DNA of 64,000 nucleotides from Phosphoribacter sp037045045 (GCA_037045045.1 JBAOHL010000005.1:1-64000); one strand, 5' to 3'. Counted from the stretch's first letter, positions 19,221 through 28,849 are shown. A program made the numbers and translations. The notes: generated from the sequence alone by a model not told the origin.

Positions 19221-21176
19221 GTGGCCCTGCTGGACACGATCCACGGACCCCAGGACGTTCGCGCCCTGCCTCCCGAGGCGCTGGGTCGCCTGGCCGCCGA
19301 GATCCGCGCCTTCCTTGTCGACTCGGTGTCGCGCACCGGCGGGCACCTCGGGCCCAATCTCGGCGTCGTCGAGCTGACCATCGCCCTGCATCGCGTGTTC
19401 GACTCCCCCCGGGACACGATCATCTTCGACACCGGGCATCAGGCCTACGTCCACAAGCTGCTCACCGGGCGGCGGGACTTCTCGCTGTTGCGGTCCAAGG
19501 GCGGCCTCTCCGGCTATCCGAGCCGGGCCGAGTCCGAGCACGATGTCGTGGAGAACTCGCACGCCTCCACCTCGCTGTCCTGGGCCGACGGGATCGCCAA
19601 GGCGCGCCGGCTCACCGGCCGGCGCGACCGGCATACCGTCGCGGTCATCGGAGACGGCGCACTCACCGGCGGGATGGCCTGGGAGGCGCTGAACAACATC
19701 GCCGCCGACAAGGACCTGCCGTTGGTCGTCGTCGTCAACGACAACGAGCGCTCCTATGGCAGGACCCAGGGCGGGCTGGCCGACCACCTGGCGACCCTGC
19801 GGACCACCCAGGGCTACGAGCACGTGTTGGACTGGGGCAAGAGCGCGCTGGCCCGTACACCGGTCATCGGTGGGGTGATGTACGGCGCCGTGCACGGGAT
19901 GAAGAAGGGCCTCAAGGACATCGTCGCCCCGCAGGGGCTGTTCGAGGACCTCGGGCTGAAGTACGTCGGGCCGATCGACGGTCACGACGAGCAGGCCGTC
20001 GAGTCGGCCCTGCGCCGGGCCCGGGCCTTCGGTGGGCCGGTGCTCGTCCACGTGCTCACGAAGAAGGGCAAGGGGTACGCCCCGGCCCGCGCCGACGAGG
20101 CGGATCGCTTCCACGCGGTGGACCGGATCAACCCCGAGACGGGGCTGCCGCTGCAGGTCAAGGGCCGGATCTGGACCGACGAGTTCAGCGACGCCCTCGT
20201 TGAGCTCGCCGAGAGTCGCCCCGACCTCGTGGCGATCACCGCGGCCATGCTCATCCCGGTCGGCCTGGAAGAGTTCGCCCGCCGGCACCCCGACCGGGTC
20301 TTCGACGTCGGGATCGCCGAGCAGCATGCCGTGACGATGGCTGCCGGGCTGGCGTTCGGTGGCCTGCACCCGGTGGTCTGCGTCTACGCGACCTTCCTCA
20401 ACCGGGCCTTCGACCAGCTGCTCATGGACTGCGCCCTGCACCACGCCGGCGTGACCTTCGTCCTCGACCGGGCCGGCGTCACCGGCAACGACGGTGCCTC
20501 GCACAATGGCATGTGGGACATGTCGCTCACCGGCCTGGTCCCGGGACTGCGGTTGTGCGCGCCGCGCGACGCGCCGGAGTTGCACCGGGCGCTGGGTGAG
20601 GCCGTCGACGTCGACGACGCCCCGACGGTGCTGCGCTTCTCCAAGCAGAACCCGCCCTCGCCGCTGCCGGCGCTGCGCCGCGAGGGCAGTGTCGACGTCC
20701 TCTACGAACCGGATGCCGCCGCCATCGCGGCCAGCCGAGCCGTGCCTCCCGGCACCGCCGGCGAGGACCCCACCCCCGAGGTCGACGTGCTCCTCGTGGG
20801 GCTGGGTGAAATGGCCAGCGTGGCCGTCGCCGTGGCCGAGAAACTCGGTGGCAACGGCCTGAGCGCTCGGGTGGTCGACCCGCGCTGGTGTCTGCCGGTC
20901 CACGACGACCTGCTCCGGTTGGCCATGCGCTCGCCTGCCGTCGCCGTCATCGAGGACAACCTCGTCGTCGGTGGGGTCGGATCGCAGATCGAACTCGCCC
21001 TGCGTGCCGCCGGTGGGACCGCTCCGGTGCACCTGTACGGCATCCCCAAGCAGTTCCTCGGCCACGCCTCGCGTTCGGAGGTCCTCGAACAGATCCGGCT
21101 CACCCCGGACGCCGTGGCCGACACCCTCGCCGCGGCCCTGGGCCGGGAAACCGCGTGCCCGGACGCCTCAAGCTGA
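19221..21176 (+). CDS. dxs: 1-deoxy-D-xylulose-5-phosphate synthase
   Basis: Dxs condenses pyruvate and glyceraldehyde 3-phosphate in the first step of the MEP isoprenoid pathway, using thiamine diphosphate. The 651-residue chain shows the N-terminal SRTGGHLGPNLGVVELTIALH, the ThDP/Mg motif GDGALTGGMAWEALNN, the pyrimidine-domain segment VFDVGIAEQHAVTMAAGLA (with the conserved glutamate) and a C-terminal transketolase domain. The GTG at 19221 aligns with the family start. It overlaps the next gene by 22 bp. It is intact and clearly native to the block. Confidence 0.96.
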   Translation: MALLDTIHGPQDVRALPPEALGRLAAEIRAFLVDSVSRTGGHLGPNLGVVELTIALHRVFDSPRDTIIFDTGHQAYVHKLLTGRRDFSLLRSKGGLSGYPSRAESEHDVVENSHASTSLSWADGIAKARRLTGRRDRHTVAVIGDGALTGGMAWEALNNIAADKDLPLVVVVNDNERSYGRTQGGLADHLATLRTTQGYEHVLDWGKSALARTPVIGGVMYGAVHGMKKGLKDIVAPQGLFEDLGLKYVGPIDGHDEQAVESALRRARAFGGPVLVHVLTKKGKGYAPARADEADRFHAVDRINPETGLPLQVKGRIWTDEFSDALVELAESRPDLVAITAAMLIPVGLEEFARRHPDRVFDVGIAEQHAVTMAAGLAFGGLHPVVCVYATFLNRAFDQLLMDCALHHAGVTFVLDRAGVTGNDGASHNGMWDMSLTGLVPGLRLCAPRDAPELHRALGEAVDVDDAPTVLRFSKQNPPSPLPALRREGSVDVLYEPDAAAIAASRAVPPGTAGEDPTPEVDVLLVGLGEMASVAVAVAEKLGGNGLSARVVDPRWCLPVHDDLLRLAMRSPAVAVIEDNLVVGGVGSQIELALRAAGGTAPVHLYGIPKQFLGHASRSEVLEQIRLTPDAVADTLAAALGRETACPDASS

Positions 21177-22081
21177 CCGTCGCCGGCGGCTCGTATGCCG
21201 TGCACGACCTGTCCGTGGGCGACCCCGGTCCGCGCGCTCCGGTCGTCGTCGCGGTCCACGGGATCACCGCCAACGGGCTGTGGTTCCGCCCCTTGGCTCA
21301 TGCCCTCGCGGCCCGGCTCGGTGCGGGCGGGGTGCGGCTGCTCGCCCCCTGCCTGCGCGGACGGGCCGACTCGGCGGGCGTGACCGAAGCGGGCGTGACC
21401 GAAGCGGGGGGCCTGGGGACGCACGCCGCCGACGTCGCGCAGGTATGCCGCGTCCTGCACCTGCACCGCCCGGTCCTCCTCGGGCACTCGATGGGCGCGT
21501 GGGTGAGCGCTCTGACGGCGGCTGCGGACCCCGCCGCCACCCGTGGCCTCGTCCTGGCCGACGGGGCCTTGACGATGCCGCTGCCCGCCGGCGTCTGCGG
21601 GGACGCGCTGGTACGGGCCACGCTCGGGCCGGCGCTGAGCCGACTGGGTACCACGTTCGAGGACGCCGCGGCATACCGGCGGTATTGGGGATCGCACCCC
21701 GCCCTGCGTCGACTCGGACCCTCGGCCACCGCCGCGGTGGGGGAGCTGGCCGACCACGACCTCGTGCCGGCCGGCCCGCGAGTGCGGTCGGCGCTGTCGC
21801 CGCAGGTCGTGCTCGCCGATGCCCGGGACGTTGCCGCCGATCCGGTCGCGGCTGGGGCAGTGGGCGCGGCGCTGGCGGCTGGCGTGCCCGGGCGGTTGGT
21901 CTGGGCGCGGCGGGGACTGCTGGACGAGCCGCAGGGAACCTACGACGAGGCTCGGATCGCGCGGCTGGCACCCGATGGGCTGATCAGTACCTGCGTCGAG
22001 GCAGCGAACCATCTCTCGCTCGTCCTCGACGAGCCAGGCGTCGGGGTGCTCGCCGACGCGGTCGTCGAGGCCATCGGCTGA
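21155..22081 (+). CDS. Alpha/beta hydrolase
   Basis: 308 residues from a GTG inside the end of dxs. The fold is visible as VVVAVHGITANGLWF (oxyanion HG), LLGHSMGAWVSAL with the nucleophile serine in GHSMG, and a C-terminal histidine in CVEAANHLSLVLD. A 15-bp tandem duplication (coding GVTEA twice) lies near residue 70. Substrate is unknown. The 22-bp overlap suggests translation coupled to dxs. A 41-bp tandem array begins three bases after its stop. Confidence 0.85.
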   Translation: MPGRLKLTVAGGSYAVHDLSVGDPGPRAPVVVAVHGITANGLWFRPLAHALAARLGAGGVRLLAPCLRGRADSAGVTEAGVTEAGGLGTHAADVAQVCRVLHLHRPVLLGHSMGAWVSALTAAADPAATRGLVLADGALTMPLPAGVCGDALVRATLGPALSRLGTTFEDAAAYRRYWGSHPALRRLGPSATAAVGELADHDLVPAGPRVRSALSPQVVLADARDVAADPVAAGAVGAALAAGVPGRLVWARRGLLDEPQGTYDEARIARLAPDGLISTCVEAANHLSLVLDEPGVGVLADAVVEAIG

Positions 22082-22083
22082 CC

Positions 22084-22279
22084 GGTGCCGGACCGAGGCC
22101 GTTCCGAGCGGGTGGCCAGCGTTCGGTGCCGGACCGAGGTCGATCCGACCGTGGTGGCCAGCGTTCGGTGCCGGACCGAGGCCGTTCCGAGCGGGTGGCC
22201 AGCGTTCGGTGCCGGACCGAGGCCGTTCCGAGCGGGTGGCCAGCGTTCGGTGCCGGACCGAGGCCGTTCCGAGCGGGCC
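22084..22279. repeat. 41-bp tandem repeat array, about 4.7 copies
   Basis: Units start at 22084, 22125, 22167, 22208 and 22249 (last one partial). Each unit begins GGTGCCGGACCGAGG and ends GGCCAGCGTTC. The second unit is a diverged 42-bp variant; the others are virtually identical. The array fills the space between the convergent hydrolase and murA stops, so it is non-coding and may affect transcription termination of both genes. There are no spacers, so it is not a CRISPR array. Confidence 0.9.
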
Positions 22280-22296
22280 CGCTGCGGGCCGCAGGG

Positions 22297-23832
22297 TCAG
22301 ATGTCTCGGAAGACCTCGATCGTGGCCCCCAGCGCGTTGAGCCGGTCGGCGAGGTCCTCGTAGCCGCGGTTGATGACATAGATGTTGCGTAACACCGACG
22401 TGCCAGGGGCGGCGAGCATGGCCAGCAGCACGACGACGCCGGGGCGCAGCGCCGGCGGACAGATGACCTCGGCGGCCCGCCAGCGGGTCGGTCCCTCGAT
22501 GAGCACGCGGTGGGGGTCCAGCAACTGGACACGGGCCCCGACTCGAGTGAGCTCGGTGAGGTAGATCGCCCGGTTGTCGTAGACCCAGTCGTGCAGCATC
22601 GTCGTGCCTTCGGCCATCGCGCCGACGAGGGCGAAGAAGGGCAGGTTGTCGATGTTCAGGCCGGGGAACGGCAGCGGGTGGATCTTGTCGATGGGGGCGT
22701 GCAGCGGCCCGGGGATCGTCGTGAGGTCGACGAGGCGGGTGTTGCCGTTCGCGGAGGGGTACTCGGGGGTGATGTCGTAGCGCATCCCCATGCCCTCGAG
22801 GGTGGCCAGCTCGATCTCCATGAACTCGATGGGCACCCGCCGGATCGTGATGGCCGACTCGGTGACGACGGCCGCGGCCAGCAGGCTCATCGCCTCGATG
22901 GGGTCCTCGCTGGGGGAGTACTCGACGTCGACGTCGATGTCAGGGATACCGGTGACCCGCAGGGTCGTCGTCCCGATGCCCTCGATCCCCACCCCGAGGC
23001 GCTGGAGGAAGAAGCACAGATCCTGGACCATGTAATTCGGGCTTGCGTTGCGGATCACCGTGATCCCCGGGATCCGGGCGGCGGCGAGCAGGACGTTCTC
23101 GGTGACCGTGTCGCCTCGCTCGGTGAGCACGATCGGTCGGTCCGGGGGCTGTGGCGAGGCCTGGATCTCGTAGAACCCGTGCGTGGCCGAGACCTGTAGG
23201 CCGAAGTGGCGCAGCGCGGCCATGTGGGGCTCGACCGTGCGGGTGCCCAGGTCGCAGCCACCGGCATACGGCAACTGGAACGTCGGGTGGTCGTGCAGCA
23301 ACGGCCCGAGGAACATGATGACGGTCCTGGTTCGCCGAGCCGCCTCGACGTCGATGCGATCGAGTTCCAGGGTCGCCGGGGGGACGATCTCCAGGTCGTT
23401 GCTGTCGGCCAGCCAGCGCACCCGCATACCGATCGACGTGAGCACCTCGACGATCCGGTTGACCTCCTCGATCCGGGCGAGGTTGCGCAGCGTCGTGCGG
23501 CCACGGTTGAGCAGAGCGGCACACAGCAGCGCCACCGCGGCGTTCTTCGAGGTCTTGACGTCGATCTCGCCGGTGAGTTTGCGACCGCCGACGATGCGCA
23601 GGTGCTGCGGGCCGGAGTGGCCGAGGCTGACGAACTGGCTGTCCAGCGCTTCGCCGATGCGGGCGAGCATCTCCAGCGAGAGGTTCTGGTTGCCCTGCTC
23701 GATCCGGGCGACGGCGCTCTGGCTGGTACGCAGCGACCGGGCCAACTCGGCCTGGGTGAGGCCCTTGTGCCTGCGGGCGTCGCGGATGAGCGAGCCGATC
23801 CGCGTGAGGTATGCAGTCTCCGTCACCCTCAC
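22297..23832 (-). CDS. murA: UDP-N-acetylglucosamine 1-carboxyvinyltransferase with N-terminal HTH domain
   Basis: MurA transfers enolpyruvate from PEP to UDP-GlcNAc, the first committed step of peptidoglycan synthesis. Residues about 85-511 form the EPT fold: LTGEIDVKTSKNAAV at the start, the catalytic cysteine loop LPYAGGCDLGTRTVEPH (fosfomycin target Cys retained) and a conserved NRA segment near the end. Residues 12-66 are an extra XRE-type helix-turn-helix (GLTQAELARSLRTSQSAVARIEQG), making the protein 511 instead of about 420 residues. The GTG at 23832 starts the HTH. A near-palindrome CTCACATATGAG lies 8 bp upstream. The fusion suggests DNA binding or self-regulation. It could also be a diverged second MurA paralogue. 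Confidence 0.9.
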   Translation of the reverse strand: MRVTETAYLTRIGSLIRDARRHKGLTQAELARSLRTSQSAVARIEQGNQNLSLEMLARIGEALDSQFVSLGHSGPQHLRIVGGRKLTGEIDVKTSKNAAVALLCAALLNRGRTTLRNLARIEEVNRIVEVLTSIGMRVRWLADSNDLEIVPPATLELDRIDVEAARRTRTVIMFLGPLLHDHPTFQLPYAGGCDLGTRTVEPHMAALRHFGLQVSATHGFYEIQASPQPPDRPIVLTERGDTVTENVLLAAARIPGITVIRNASPNYMVQDLCFFLQRLGVGIEGIGTTTLRVTGIPDIDVDVEYSPSEDPIEAMSLLAAAVVTESAITIRRVPIEFMEIELATLEGMGMRYDITPEYPSANGNTRLVDLTTIPGPLHAPIDKIHPLPFPGLNIDNLPFFALVGAMAEGTTMLHDWVYDNRAIYLTELTRVGARVQLLDPHRVLIEGPTRWRAAEVICPPALRPGVVVLLAMLAAPGTSVLRNIYVINRGYEDLADRLNALGATIEVFRDI

Positions 23833-23839
23833 ACGCTAG

Positions 23840-23851
23840 CTCACATATGAG
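23840..23851. promoter_or_regulatory. Candidate operator upstream of HTH-MurA
   Basis: CTCACATATGAG pairs at 10 of 12 positions and lies just upstream of the murA start, in a rare AT-rich patch. It could bind the XRE domain of MurA itself or overlap its -10 region. Position is the only support. Confidence 0.3.
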
Positions 23852-24011
23852 ATACGACGACCACCGGGTATGCCGTGTCGGCGTGAGATGCACTGCGGAA
23901 GACGGCTCCCGGCGCGAGGGCTGCCAATGCGCCGGGGAGGCCGGGTACGCGTCGGGGGCAGGACGGGCACGGATGCCGCGACCTGCCCCCGACTTCGGGA
24001 CTGCTTCGGGC

Positions 24012-26129
24012 CTAGGCCCCGGCGGGGACGCTTGCCGCCCCGGCCGGCAGGAACCGCTTGCCGGCCACCTGTTCGGCCACCCCGGACCGGTCCAACAGCG
24101 GCGTGAGCCCGCCGTTCCAGAACGCGAACCCGGCACCGGTGATCATCGCCAGGTCGAGGTCCATCGGGGCCTGGGCGACGCCCTCGTCGAGCATCCGGCG
24201 GCACTCGTCGGCCAACGCCCCGAGCACGGCGGCGCGAACCTCGCCGACGCTGCGCACGACCGGGCTGTCCGCCTTGGGCAGCAGAGCCAGCACCTCCGGG
24301 TCTAGCTGCGGCTTGCCCTGCGGCCAGACGTAGTAAGCGGACTTGCCGGCCGCGACGACCCGCTTGAGCCCCTCCGAGACGTAGAACCGGTCGGGGAAGG
24401 CGCCGACGAGAGTCTCGACGGTGTGCAAGGCGATGGCCGGACCGACCAAGCCCATGAGCACGAACGGCGGCATCGGCGCCAAGCCGGCGAAGGCCTGGTC
24501 GGCCGTCTCGATGGGCGTGCCCTCGTCGACCATCCGGCCGACCTCGCCGAGGAAGCGGCCGAGCAGGCGGTTGACGATGAACGAGGGCGAGTCCTTAACG
24601 AGGATGCACGTCTTCTTCAGCGCCTTGCCGGTGGCGAAGGCCGTGGCGAGCGACGCGTCGTCGGTCTTCTCGCCGCGGATGATCTCCAACAGCGGCATGA
24701 CCGCGACGGGGTTGAAGAAGTGGAACCCGACGACCCGCTCCGGGTGGGCCAGGCCCGAACCCATCTCGGTGACCGACAGGCTCGAGGTGTTCGTCGCGAG
24801 CACGCAGGTCGGGCTCACCACGGCCTCGACCTCGGCGAAGACCTGCTTCTTCACCGCCATGTCCTCAAAGACCGCCTCGATGACGAACTCGGCGTCGGCG
24901 AACCCGCTCTTGCTCGTCGACCCGCTCACCAGGGCCTTGTAGCGGTTGACCTTGTCGCCGTTGAGACGCCGCTTCTTGGCCATGTCGTCGAGCTGGGCGT
25001 GGACGTACCCGACACCCTTGTCGACCCGCTCCTGGTCGAGGTCGGTGAGGACGACCGGCACCTCGAGTCGCTGGATGAACAGCAGGGCGAGCTGGCTGGC
25101 CATGAGGCCGGCCCCGACGATGCCCACCTTGGTCACCGGTCGAGCCAACGCCTTGTCGGGCGCGCCGGCCGGGCGCTTGGCCCGCTTCTGGACGAGGTCG
25201 AACGCGTAGAGCCCCGCGCGCAACTCGTCGCCCAACAACAGGTCGGCCAGGGCCTCGTCCTCGGCGGCGAAGCCCTCTTCACGAGTGTTCGTCCGCGCAG
25301 CGGCGACGAGATCCAGGGCGCGGTAGGGCGCCGGGGCCTGCCGGCCCGTCTTCACGTCGGCCAGGCCCCGGGCGGCCTTGATGGCTGCCGTCCACGCGGC
25401 CTCGTCGCGGTCCACCGGCTCGCGCCGGACCGTCACCGTGCCGTCGAGCACCATGGCCGCCCAGGCGATGGAGTCCTCGAGGAACTCCGCCGGGTGGAAC
25501 ATCACGTCGGCGACGCCCAGCTTGAACGCGTCGGAGCCCTTGATCATCTTGTTGGTGTTCACCGGGTTCTCGACGATGAGGGTGAGCGCGTTCTTCACCC
25601 CGACGAGGTTGGGCAGCAGCCAGCAGCCACCCCACCCGGGCACCAGCCCGAGGAAGCACTCCGGCAGGGCCACCGCCGGCACGCCACCGGAAATGCTCCG
25701 GTAGTCGCAGGCGAGGGAGATCTCCAGACCTCCGCCCATGACGGCACCGTTGATGAACGCGAACGTCGGAACGGGCAGGTCCATGAGGGCGCTGTACGTC
25801 GAGTGCCCGAGCCGCGCGACGGCCAGGGCCTGCTCGCGGTCGGTGATGTGGGCGACCCCGCCGAGGTCGGCTCCGACCGCGAAGATGAAGGGCTTGCCGG
25901 TCAGCGCGACGGCCTTGATCTCGCCCGCCTCGGCCCGCGCCTTGAGTCCGTCGAAGACCTCCCGCAGTCCGGCGAGGGACTTCGGGCCGAAGGTGTTCGG
26001 TCGGTTGTGGTCGAAGCCGTTGTCGAGGGTGACCAGGGCGAGCGTGCCCCCGCCGCCGGGCAGCGGCACGTCGCGCACCAGGGCTTTGGTGACGACCTCG
26101 TCGGGGAACAAGCTGGTGATGTCGGTCAT
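24012..26129 (-). CDS. Bifunctional enoyl-CoA hydratase / 3-hydroxyacyl-CoA dehydrogenase (FadB/FadJ type)
   Basis: About 705 residues. The N-terminal crotonase domain has the oxyanion motif NGAVMGGGLEISLACDY and the catalytic glutamate in LPECFLGLVPGWGG. The central NAD domain has KVGIVGAGLMASQLAL and the histidine in VVGFHFFNPVAVMPLLE. C-terminal HAD helices follow. It hydrates and oxidises enoyl-CoA esters in fatty-acid beta-oxidation. The ATG at 26129 follows the thiolase stop by 2 bp, so the pair forms the usual multienzyme operon. A longer in-frame start lies inside the thiolase gene and lacks a ribosome-binding site. The gene order thiolase then FadB is typical of actinobacteria. Confidence 0.93.
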   Translation of the reverse strand: MTDITSLFPDEVVTKALVRDVPLPGGGGTLALVTLDNGFDHNRPNTFGPKSLAGLREVFDGLKARAEAGEIKAVALTGKPFIFAVGADLGGVAHITDREQALAVARLGHSTYSALMDLPVPTFAFINGAVMGGGLEISLACDYRSISGGVPAVALPECFLGLVPGWGGCWLLPNLVGVKNALTLIVENPVNTNKMIKGSDAFKLGVADVMFHPAEFLEDSIAWAAMVLDGTVTVRREPVDRDEAAWTAAIKAARGLADVKTGRQAPAPYRALDLVAAARTNTREEGFAAEDEALADLLLGDELRAGLYAFDLVQKRAKRPAGAPDKALARPVTKVGIVGAGLMASQLALLFIQRLEVPVVLTDLDQERVDKGVGYVHAQLDDMAKKRRLNGDKVNRYKALVSGSTSKSGFADAEFVIEAVFEDMAVKKQVFAEVEAVVSPTCVLATNTSSLSVTEMGSGLAHPERVVGFHFFNPVAVMPLLEIIRGEKTDDASLATAFATGKALKKTCILVKDSPSFIVNRLLGRFLGEVGRMVDEGTPIETADQAFAGLAPMPPFVLMGLVGPAIALHTVETLVGAFPDRFYVSEGLKRVVAAGKSAYYVWPQGKPQLDPEVLALLPKADSPVVRSVGEVRAAVLGALADECRRMLDEGVAQAPMDLDLAMITGAGFAFWNGGLTPLLDRSGVAEQVAGKRFLPAGAASVPAGA

Positions 26130-26131
26130 GG

Positions 26132-27361
26132 TCAGGCCACCTTGTCGGAGTCGACGGACGAGCGGTAGTCGGCGTGGTGCGGGTTCTCCCAGATGACGCT
26201 GGCGCCCATGCCGATGCCGATGCACATCGCGGTGAGGCCGTAGCGGACCTGCGGGTTGGCCTCGAACTGCCGCGCCAGCTGGATCATCAGGCGCACCCCT
26301 GAGGAGGCGAGGGGGTGCCCGATGGCGATGGCGCCGCCGTAGAGGTTGACCCGCGGGTCGTCGTCGGGGATGCCGTAGTGGTCGAGGAACGCGAGCACCT
26401 GCACGGCGAACGCCTCGTTGAGTTCGAACAGCCCGATGTCGTCGATGGACAGGCCGCAGTTGGCCAGGGCCTTCTCGGTGGCGGGGACCGGTCCGATGCC
26501 CATGACCTCGGGCTCGACTCCGGCGAAGCCGTACGTGACTAGGCGCATCCGAATCGGCAGGCCGAGCTCCTCAGCGGAGGCCTCCGAGGCGAGGATGCAG
26601 GCCGTCGCGCCGTCGTTGAGGCCCGCGCTGTTGCCAGCAGTCACCCGGCCGCGCTTGCGGAACGGGGTCTTGAGTGCCGCGAGCATCTCCATCGTCGTTC
26701 CGGGGCGCGGCGGCTCGTCGGCCGTGGCCAGACCCCAGCCGAGCTCGGCGTGGCGGGTCGCGACGCTCACGAGGTCGGGACTGATGTTGCCGGCCGCGAG
26801 GGCCGCGGCGTACTTGTTCTGCGAGGCCTCCGCGTAGCGGTCGGACCGCTCCTTAGTCAGCTGCGGGTACCGGTCGTGGATGTTCTCGGCGGTCATCCCC
26901 ATGTTGAGCGCCGACGGGTCGACGAGGCGCTCGGAGACGATGCGGGGGTTGGGGTCGACGCCCTGGCCCATCGGGTGGTGACCCATGTGCTCGACGCCAC
27001 CGGCGACGGCGATGTCGTAGGCACCGAAGGCGATGGATGATGCGGTGGTCGTCACGGCGGTGAGGGCGCCGGCGCACATCCGGTCGACGGCGTAGCCGGG
27101 CACGGTGTTGGGCAGGCCGGACAACAACGCGGCGGTGCGCCCGATGGTCAGGCCTTGGTCGCCGGTCTGGGTGGTCGCCGCGACGGCGACGTCGCCGACC
27201 CGGTCCTTGGGGAGTTCGGGGTGACGGCGCAAGAGCTCGCGGATGCACTTGATGACCAGGTCGTCGGCGCGGGTCTGGGCGTAGATCCCGCTGTCGCCGG
27301 CCCGTCCGAACGGCGTACGGACACCGTCGACGAACACGACCTCGTGGAGTGTGCGAGGCAT
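26132..27361 (-). CDS. fadA: Acetyl-CoA C-acyltransferase (thiolase), beta-oxidation
   Basis: 409 residues with the nucleophilic cysteine in VDRMCAGALTAVTT, the conserved GGVEHMGHHPMGQG, the histidine in LFELNEAFAVQ and a C-terminal CIGIGMGAS. It cleaves 3-ketoacyl-CoA with CoA, completing the cycle run by the adjacent FadB-type enzyme. The ATG at 27361 is preceded by a GAGG/GGAGCC site. Upstream extension of the frame reaches 27484 but lacks family similarity. Confidence 0.92.
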   Translation of the reverse strand: MPRTLHEVVFVDGVRTPFGRAGDSGIYAQTRADDLVIKCIRELLRRHPELPKDRVGDVAVAATTQTGDQGLTIGRTAALLSGLPNTVPGYAVDRMCAGALTAVTTTASSIAFGAYDIAVAGGVEHMGHHPMGQGVDPNPRIVSERLVDPSALNMGMTAENIHDRYPQLTKERSDRYAEASQNKYAAALAAGNISPDLVSVATRHAELGWGLATADEPPRPGTTMEMLAALKTPFRKRGRVTAGNSAGLNDGATACILASEASAEELGLPIRMRLVTYGFAGVEPEVMGIGPVPATEKALANCGLSIDDIGLFELNEAFAVQVLAFLDHYGIPDDDPRVNLYGGAIAIGHPLASSGVRLMIQLARQFEANPQVRYGLTAMCIGIGMGASVIWENPHHADYRSSVDSDKVA

Positions 27362-27637
27362 GATGAGGGCTCCTCGGAAGTACCGGGGGGCCCGGCGCCG
27401 CCCCGCTAGGCGCCCCATGCTACGGGTGGGTAAACCGCGTGCGCATCTTTGTCCGCACGGGCGTGGGTGGGCTGCGGCTCCCACCTCGGACGGGGACCAC
27501 TCCCGGGGGGTTTGGCGACGTCCCCGGCGGGGGTTGGCGGCGTCCCCGAGCTGGGTATCAGGTGCGTTCCACCGGGGTGGCCGCGGGTCGAAGCCCAGGC
27601 ACGAACGGCCCCCGCGGCCGGCGCGGAAACAGGCTGT

Positions 27638-28849
27638 TCAGGCGGGGTTCGCCGCAGTGTCGAACGCCTCGGCGAGGATCGGCGCCGCGAGCTGGACCTG
27701 CCATGGTCTGGCCCCCGAGGCGGCGAGTTCCTCGCCGAGGGCGTCGACAGTGCGCTGCTGCGGAGGCGACCAGGCCAGCCTACGAACGGTCTCCGGAGCG
27801 ACGAGGTTCTCGACGGGCACCTGCCGAGCCTCGGCGAAGGCCCCGAGTGCAGCGCGCGCGGCGACGAGCCGGGCAGCGGCGCTCGGGTCGCGTTCGGCCC
27901 AGGCGCGGGGAGGCGGCGGGCCGGTTCCGGGCAGCGTGATGGGCGGCAGCCGATCCTCCGGCAGGGCCATCGCCCGGTCGATGGCCTCGAGCCAGATCCG
28001 CGGATTGCGAGCAGCCGCCTTGAGCTCCGGCCGAGCAGCAAGAGCCGACGCGTCCGCCGGCGGGGTCAAGGCCAGCGCGACGAGCGCGCCGTCGGACAAG
28101 ACCCGAGCCGGGCCGATATCGCGCCGCTGGGCGACCCGGTCGCGGGCCAGCCACAGCTCGCGCAACACGGCGACCCCCCGGCGCTTGCGGATTTTGTGCA
28201 TACCCGAGGTACGCCGCCAGGGGTCAACCCGCGGGGGCGGACCGGTGAACGAGAGCAGCGCGTCGAACTCCTCGCGTGCCCAGTCGATCTTCTCCTGCTC
28301 GAGCAGGTCGGCCTCGACGGCGTCGCGCAACTGGACGAGGACCTCGACGTCGAGGGCGGCATACCGCAGCCACGGCTCGGGCAACGGACGGCGTGACCAA
28401 TCGGCGGCGGAATGTTCCTTGGCCAGGCTCATCCCGAGGTAGTGCTCGACCATCGCCCCGAGTCCGACCCGAGGCAGGCCGGCCAGACGTCCGCCGAGCT
28501 CGGTGTCGAAGAGGCCGTCCGGGCGCAACCCCACCTCGGCGAGACAGGGCAGATCCTGCGTGGCGGCATGCAGCACCCACTCGACCCCGCGCAGGCTGTC
28601 CTGGACGGGCCGCAGGTCGGGGCACGCGATGGGGTCGAGCAGCCACGTGCCGGCGCCCTCCCGGCGCAGTTGGACGAGGTAGGCACGATTGCCGTAGCGG
28701 TGGCCGGAGGCGCGTTCGGCGTCGATCGCCACCGGCCCGGTTCCGGCGTCGAGCGCCCGAGCGGCTTCGTCGAGTCGGCGCTCGTCGGTGACGACATCGG
28801 GGACCCCGGCCTCGGGGACAAGCAACGGGATGGCGGCGGCGTCGCTCAC
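27638..28849 (-). CDS. RNase D-like 3'-5' exoribonuclease with HRDC domain
   Basis: 403 residues. The DEDD exonuclease is seen as VAIDAERASGHRYGNRAYLVQL (D and E), HAATQDLPCLAEVGL (D) and YAALDVEVLVQL (YxxxD). HRDC-type helical regions follow (KIRKRRGVAVLRELW and later). It would trim the 3' ends of stable RNAs. The GTG start at 28849 overlaps the stop of the DUF3000 gene in a GTGA, indicating coupling. The pairing of DUF3000 and RNase D upstream of thiolase/FadB is a recurrent actinobacterial arrangement. A 276-bp gene-free stretch separates it from fadA. Confidence 0.88.
   Translation of the reverse strand: MSDAAAIPLLVPEAGVPDVVTDERRLDEAARALDAGTGPVAIDAERASGHRYGNRAYLVQLRREGAGTWLLDPIACPDLRPVQDSLRGVEWVLHAATQDLPCLAEVGLRPDGLFDTELGGRLAGLPRVGLGAMVEHYLGMSLAKEHSAADWSRRPLPEPWLRYAALDVEVLVQLRDAVEADLLEQEKIDWAREEFDALLSFTGPPPRVDPWRRTSGMHKIRKRRGVAVLRELWLARDRVAQRRDIGPARVLSDGALVALALTPPADASALAARPELKAAARNPRIWLEAIDRAMALPEDRLPPITLPGTGPPPPRAWAERDPSAAARLVAARAALGAFAEARQVPVENLVAPETVRRLAWSPPQQRTVDALGEELAASGARPWQVQLAAPILAEAFDTAANPA

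Noticed and set aside
19125..21065. Minus-strand ORF of 646 codons opposite dxs
   Set aside because: Antisense shadow of dxs; composition typical of reverse-strand reading in high-GC DNA.
22084..22279. CRISPR-like array
   Set aside because: Units abut directly without unique spacers, and no cas genes are nearby.
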